NCBI GenBank assembly: GCA_009663005.1
Contig: CM018902.1
Span: 277,501 to 290,000, forward strand
Origin: Actinidia chinensis
Lineage: Eukaryota; Streptophyta; Magnoliopsida; Ericales; Actinidiaceae
Length of the DNA: 12,500 bases
Reading direction: 5' to 3'
Shown here piece by piece: positions 8,730-12,500 of this stretch (positions are counted from its first letter, which is position 1; each line of letters starts with the position of its first letter). Both the position numbers and the translations under genes were made by a program. Under the pieces are notes generated by a model. That model made no database searches and had not been told where the DNA came from. It worked only from the letters and a program-made list of their open reading frames with translations.

Positions 8730-9110
8730 GCCAATTAATTTGACCCTTGATTGCGCCCTTGGTAAAGAAAGCTTATGTCAAACTGCCCACGTTCTAGGGC
8801 CAGTTAGAGAGTCGTCCCGTCAGGTTGCAGTTCATCAATATGGCCTTGAGCAGGAATTCGGTGTATACGGATGGGGTGTGTTGGAAAATAGGGATTGAGC
8901 TTGCGTGAGGTCACCACTAGGCAGAACAAGCTTTTTTTCCAAGTGGCAAATATCGTGTTGGCAATCGAGTAGTGTTTTGCCTCACAAAAAATAAATCGGG
9001 CGTGCCGTTGACCCTTCTTTTAACAAACCGAGTCACCGCGTGTTCGGAAATAGCAAGGTAAAACATGGAGCAACTCCCTTCGTCCGGGGAGGGTGGATAG
9101 GAGTGGAGGC
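8730..9110 (-). pseudogene. pol: pol: first (gypsy-type) RNase H domain
   Basis: This domain degrades the RNA strand of the RNA:DNA hybrid. Seen on the minus strand: LLKEGSTARPIYF (about 8990-9030), LEKK (about 8940), a run resembling HPYTPNSLLKAIL (about 8840-8880), LSNWALE across a shift, GQFDISFLYQG (about 8765-8800), then IKGQ and ADFVENF (about 8715-8760). These match the connection/RNase H segment that follows RT in Ty3/gypsy elements, including the ADF motif at its end. Several one-base shifts break the frame. In the Tat lineage this first RNase H often lacks full catalytic residues; this copy is too noisy to judge. Confidence 0.78.
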
Positions 9111-9229
9111 TTTGTAAGGATATTTTTTGAATTGTTGGAGGCGTTACCTAGACTCCTCATACCACGAGAACTTAGCATTTTGGGCATGATAGAAGCTTAA
9201 AAAATGAAGCGCATTTGTCTGAAGACTTA

Positions 9230-10060
9230 CTGATTAAAACGGGTGAGTGCTGCTGCCATCCCGGGAGTTTCGGCAACCTCTTTTGGCATTCCTTGGCTGG
9301 CTATCTGGTCGTTGGGGCAGCAAATATGTTTGTGTATGCTTCAATTCCCGTCTCGTGGACTAGATGCCCAAGGAATTCCCCGAGCCAACACCAAAGGCAA
9401 CATTTCGCTGATTGAGTTTGAGCTTTGTTGTCGGAGGATTGCGAATATCTCGGCAAAAATCCCTGAGGTGGTCCGGGATTCTTCTTTGCTTTCACTACCA
9501 TGTTCATCGATGTAGGCATCCTATGGTCTTACCCAAGACGTGATTGAACATCTTCGTTACCATCCCTGGTATGTGGCCCCTGCGTATTGAGACCAAAAGC
9601 CATGAATTTATAACAAAACACTCCCTGGGGGTCATGAACGCAGTTTCTCTAATACGGTAGTTGTCTTAGAGCAATTTGATGATATCCTCTGTACGACTCG
9701 AGGAAACTCATCGGTCATTGTCCCGAGTGCTTGTCAAACCAACTGATCGATCTTGGGAAATGGGAAACAGTCCTTTGGGACAAGCCCCGTTGAGGTTGGT
9801 GTGAAATCGACGCCGACCCGGCATTTTTCCCTATTTCGCTTTTTTACCACCACGGTAGTCGGGGGGAAAACAACAATGGGGTACGGTTAAAGGACTTTGA
9901 CTATTGCTGTACGCCTCCCCTGAGCTTCTCCACTTCTTCAATCACCGGTTTGGGCTCCACGTGATCGGGAGCCGACCTCCTCCCCTTTGTTTGCCGGTCG
10001 GAATTCCATTCCGTTTGAACGTTCAACTCGTGCCCTGAATTAAAATTTGGGTCGATTCCC
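9230..10060 (-). pseudogene. pol: pol: reverse transcriptase domain
   Basis: RT copies the element RNA into DNA. On the minus strand a PGIDPNF motif (about 10035-10060), typical just upstream of Tat RT, is followed by VIEEVEKL (about 9930). Then come the remains of the VDFT-LN-ACPKD block (about 9770-9820), AFMTPRE and MAFGLN (about 9585-9640), MVTKMFNHVLGKTI (about 9525-9565), and the catalytic tyrosine-isoleucine-aspartate of the YIDD box with codons at 9506-9514. After the box come MVVKAKKNP and GEFLGHLVHETGIEA (about 9330-9500), which match the end of the palm and the thumb of Ty3/gypsy RT. The fourth residue of the YIDD box reads Glu next to a frame shift. Order and spacing are those of a full-length RT of about 270 residues with many one-base shifts. 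Confidence 0.9.
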
Positions 10061-10379
10061 GGCTATTTCATAAGGGGTCCATGCAAAGGCTTCGATGTTG
10101 GCTTTCAGGAGGAATTTGGATGAGCGAGGACCTCTCGCATTCATTCCGCCGTGATCCGACGAGAAAGAATAGTCTGAGCCCGGTCGTCCAATTCATAGCG
10201 CACCAATTCCTGCGATAACTTAGCCTCGGATATCGACGCACTCCTCCAATAATTTCATGCTCTCCCTCGATCATTTGAAATTCATCATCGCCATCTTGGT
10301 CGACACTATGGCAGGTAGCATGTTTGGCGCCATTGTCTCCATAAATGGTCTTCCCTCGCCTCGAGGCGGGTGAGCGAAC

Positions 10380-10800
10380 TTTACGGCCTTGATGAAGTGC
10401 TGGAGGCATCCTTCATTTTTTGTGCAAAACCAGTCTCTTCCAACGATACATATATGGTGAGGTTATCCACCACCACATAATTCCGTCATTCAGTTCTTGG
10501 GAGCCTGCTCGGTGTTTCAAGAGACACGGTTCCCAAGGGCCAATGCGCTTGAGCATTAACCCGACTAGAGGACGCTCGGGCTGGTTTCAATTGTTCTTGG
10601 GGAATTGTTTAATTGATTGAATAAATCATAGTTACATACCTCAACTGAGCTTCCCGGTATCGACGCGGATTCTTGTCTTTGACGTCGTATCCTCCGATCC
10701 TCAGCGTGCACACCACTAATGGGTACCGAATGAGGGGTTGGACCTTTCAAAAGCTCGCCCTGGAAAAGGTTACACGGTCCTTCTCAGTTTCGGCCTCGTC
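10380..10800 (-). pseudogene. pol: pol: aspartic protease domain
   Basis: This domain would cleave the Gag-Pol precursor. The catalytic Asp-Thr-Gly is legible: the minus strand reads GTC GAT ACC GGG, with the D-T-G codons at 10653-10661, followed by YDLFNQLN (about 10610-10635). Further on are [14 protein letters not shown] (about 10515-10555), VVVDNL (about 10455-10475) and IVGRDW (about 10430-10447). The last corresponds to the conserved ILGR-type motif that closes retroviral-like proteases. It follows gag without a clear gap and runs into the linker before RT, which contains TIYGDNGAKHATCHS (about 10320-10350). At least four frame shifts occur inside it. Family assignment is confident; boundaries are approximate. 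Confidence 0.82.
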
Positions 10801-10879
10801 TTTATCTCTCTCGATAGTGCATGGAACCGAGAGCAACTCCGTGCTTTGCTTGATCATGCGGATTTCGCTCCGGATTTTC

Positions 10880-12500
10880 CCCTCCAGACTGGGGTAATTC
10901 GGGCTCCCAATCATAAGTGGATGTGTTCCCAGGGGCAAGTCTCATCCTCTGTGTATGGCGGTCTTTCTGTCTACCTCCCTGCTCGATTGGGGCCTTCTAT
11001 TGGCCCTCAATATCGGTTGCTTCTGTCCCGAGTCTTCGGCATTCATCACGAATTCCTTAAGATGGCCATCGGAAACCAATTGCTATAGGAAAGCCTTGGA
11101 GAGCTCTGCCAATTCTCGGTTTGTGCCCTTTTTCGCCGTGGGTCTATAAGAGCACCTCCAACGCTGATTTCGTCTTTGGGGTCACACCAATCGGTTCCCG
11201 GTGTTGCTAAATATGGTTTGCTCTGATTCTAGCAAGGAGTTTGGAGTTTGATAAATCTGGTTCCTTAAAAAAACCAGCATTTAATTCCCTGCTTAACCCT
11301 CGTCATCGTACGAGTTGATCCCGTCTTTCCTCCTTTTAACGATGGGCCCTCTCCGCGCTCGAGCTTGCCTTACGTTTTCTCAGACTACTCTAGCATCATC
11401 CTCCCAGCGGCTGCGAACATTTCGACCCGGAGACATGAGGTCCCGGAGAACGGTCGGATGATACCAAACGTCAGGATTTTCCCATAAGCTATTCCCCCGG
11501 GGACAATCCGAGCTGTGCTTGCCACAGCCATCTCTTCAGAACAATCTTCAATTTCATGTAGTTTCCCAGTATATCTTACATGGTGCTAAACTTATGAGTG
11601 ACTCGTTTTCTGCCCTCTTCAACGTCAGTCATGAGTGACTGCCTTCGGTGCTTTGGGGTTTCTGGACAAACCGATGCTACAAACGAGCTGGGTGAGTTGA
11701 TAATAAAAATTCTTCTATTGACCCCGGAGGTAGATCGTTCGAACCACTTAACCCACGGTTCCTAAGCTGACGGGAATAATCTGCACATGAGAGCATCCAA
11801 TATGATTCCACAAGAGTCATAATCTGCTTTTTTTTTTTTACTTGCCTTTCGCTGTGTCCTTCTCTCCCTCGCAGATCCCCCATCGTTCTGCTTTTTGCCC
11901 TGGCTCTTTTCTTTCATTGCCCTCGCCCTCTGCTTCTCGGTTCTCTCTCGTTTTTCGTGTTGCTGTTTCTGGTGCTCTTACTTCTTTTTCTTCTCCATGT
12001 GACTTATTCTCGGCTGACGGGGCTCACATGGGACCAGAGGATCTGACTTCCTCGTAACAAAGTGAACCTGGGGCGCGTACAAATTTCTCCGGGGGATCCA
12101 CCCCTCTATTCTCACGAGAGGGGCTGTTGACTCGGGAGTTTTGAACCCATAAGCATGCTCTTGCGCACTTAGTTGCGCCAACCGAATGAGCCCAGATCCA
12201 TGGGCAAGGCAATCATACTGCGAACTGGCCTCCCTTTGGCTGTTGAAGCTTTTGTCGAGTCCACCATTTGACTTCTCTTTGCATTGAGAGCATCGCCTTA
12301 AATCTTCACTCCGTCGGAGATCGATGCGGGGAGGGACTTCCGCTTGCTCGACGCCTCAGTTTGTTATCACCATGACTCTCCGAGCTCAGATCGCGCCCGG
12401 GTCATCTCTCCCTCGCATCCTCGCTGGCTGGGCCTCTACTCCTCAATTGATTTTATACTGGATGACTGTTTATACGTCTGCTGGTCCGGGCCCCATGAAA
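10880..12500 (-). pseudogene. gag: gag (capsid-region) remnant, 5' end outside window
   Basis: Gag forms the particle that packages the element's RNA. Reading down from 12380, the minus strand gives a basic Ser/Arg-rich stretch, then IEGWIP (about 12095), DALMC with LFPSALG (about 11770-11800), then WVKWF followed by PPGSIEEF in other frames (about 11700-11755), EEMAVAS (about 11530), RVEMFAAAG (about 11400-11430) and SDGHLKEFVMNAEDSG (about 11040-11075). In this order they match the retrotransposon gag domain of plant Tat elements. No CCHC zinc knuckle is evident, as is usual in this lineage. Frames change at least eight times. A ~171-bp foreign insert (11828-11998) splits the domain between the HVS and DALMC motifs. 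The start codon is not identified and is probably near or beyond the right edge. Assignment is firm; exact ends are approximate. Confidence 0.85.
11828..11998 (-). mobile_element. Retroposed insert (~171 bp) with poly(A) tail inside gag
   Basis: The plus strand shows 12 T (11828-11839), so on the minus strand a strongly purine-rich segment ends in a poly(A) run. It separates two adjacent gag motifs, HVS above and DALMC below, so it is foreign to gag. The flanks (11814-11827 and 11999-12014) look like a worn target-site duplication: the first 12 bases agree at 8 positions and every mismatch is an A/T swap. A 3' poly(A) and a duplication of that size point to LINE-type retroposition of a short RNA, such as a SINE or an mRNA fragment. 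The source is not recognised, and no tRNA-type A and B boxes are seen. Confidence 0.55.

Larger units (their letters stand above)
2070..12500 (-). mobile_element. Ty3/gypsy LTR retrotransposon, Tat (Ogre/Retand-like) lineage, partial and degraded
   Basis: Seen: on the minus strand the domains run gag, aspartic protease, RT, RNase H, second RNase H, integrase, then a tandem-repeat 3' region and an antisense ORF. Known: RT before integrase defines Ty3/gypsy. Two RNase H domains, a repeat-bearing 3' UTR and an extra ORF outside gag-pol characterise the Tat lineage of plants. Inference: one element covers everything from about 2070 to beyond 12500. The well-supported core is 6749-12500; the low-coordinate limit is a guess. 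The 5' LTR and primer-binding site are outside the window and no LTR pair can be compared. The reading frame breaks repeatedly by single-base insertions and deletions, so this copy as printed cannot code for a functional polyprotein. Confidence 0.88.

Noticed and set aside
11842..12057. Plus-strand Ser/Pro/Phe-rich open frame
   Set aside because: It is the complement of the purine-rich retroposed insert and of gag; its composition explains it.
12101..12123. CCCCTC/GAGGGG inverted repeat considered as a terminator hairpin
   Set aside because: It lies within gag coding text, and hairpin terminators are not expected in a plant nuclear element.
12130..12175. GGTTCAAAACTCC-like text on the minus strand considered as a tRNA B box
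   Set aside because: No A box, acceptor stem or cloverleaf can be formed around it, and the text lies within the gag remnant.

Overview
The window looks like nuclear DNA of a flowering plant. Most of it is one degraded Ty3/gypsy LTR retrotransposon on the minus strand. Short protein motifs in gag, protease, reverse transcriptase, two RNase H domains and integrase place it in the Tat (Ogre/Retand-type) group. Single-base frame breaks occur every few dozen bases, although the motifs are well preserved. The sequence is therefore either an old copy or an under-corrected noisy long-read assembly. I cannot name the species.

Layout from low to high coordinate. Positions 1-1020 are AT-rich, gene-free DNA with a degenerate ~30-bp repeat at the left edge. 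Positions 1020-2040 have a different, GC-richer composition and may hold the element's 3' LTR, but no LTR can be proven because the partner LTR is outside the window. Positions 2040-4865 hold a plus-strand, intron-containing gene that is antisense to the retrotransposon. Its protein resembles the extra antisense ORF (aORF, 'putative gypsy type transposon' family) known from Tat elements. Positions 4865-6080 hold no recognisable protein but include a promoter-like segment and a possible 3' end. Positions 6081-6743 are four copies of a 150-180-bp tandem repeat, beginning a few bases past the pol stop. Positions 6749-10800 are pol, read right to left: protease, RT, RNase H, a second (archaeal-type) RNase H, integrase. 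Positions 10880-12500 are gag, broken by a ~171-bp insertion with a poly(A) tail. The 5' LTR, the primer-binding site and probably the gag start lie beyond 12500.

In an intact element, minus-strand transcription would yield Gag-Pol for reverse transcription and integration. The plus-strand aORF would be transcribed toward pol from inside the same element. The most interesting points are the spliced antisense gene, the satellite-like array at the pol 3' end, the retroposed insert in gag, and the orphan promoter-like block near 5330.
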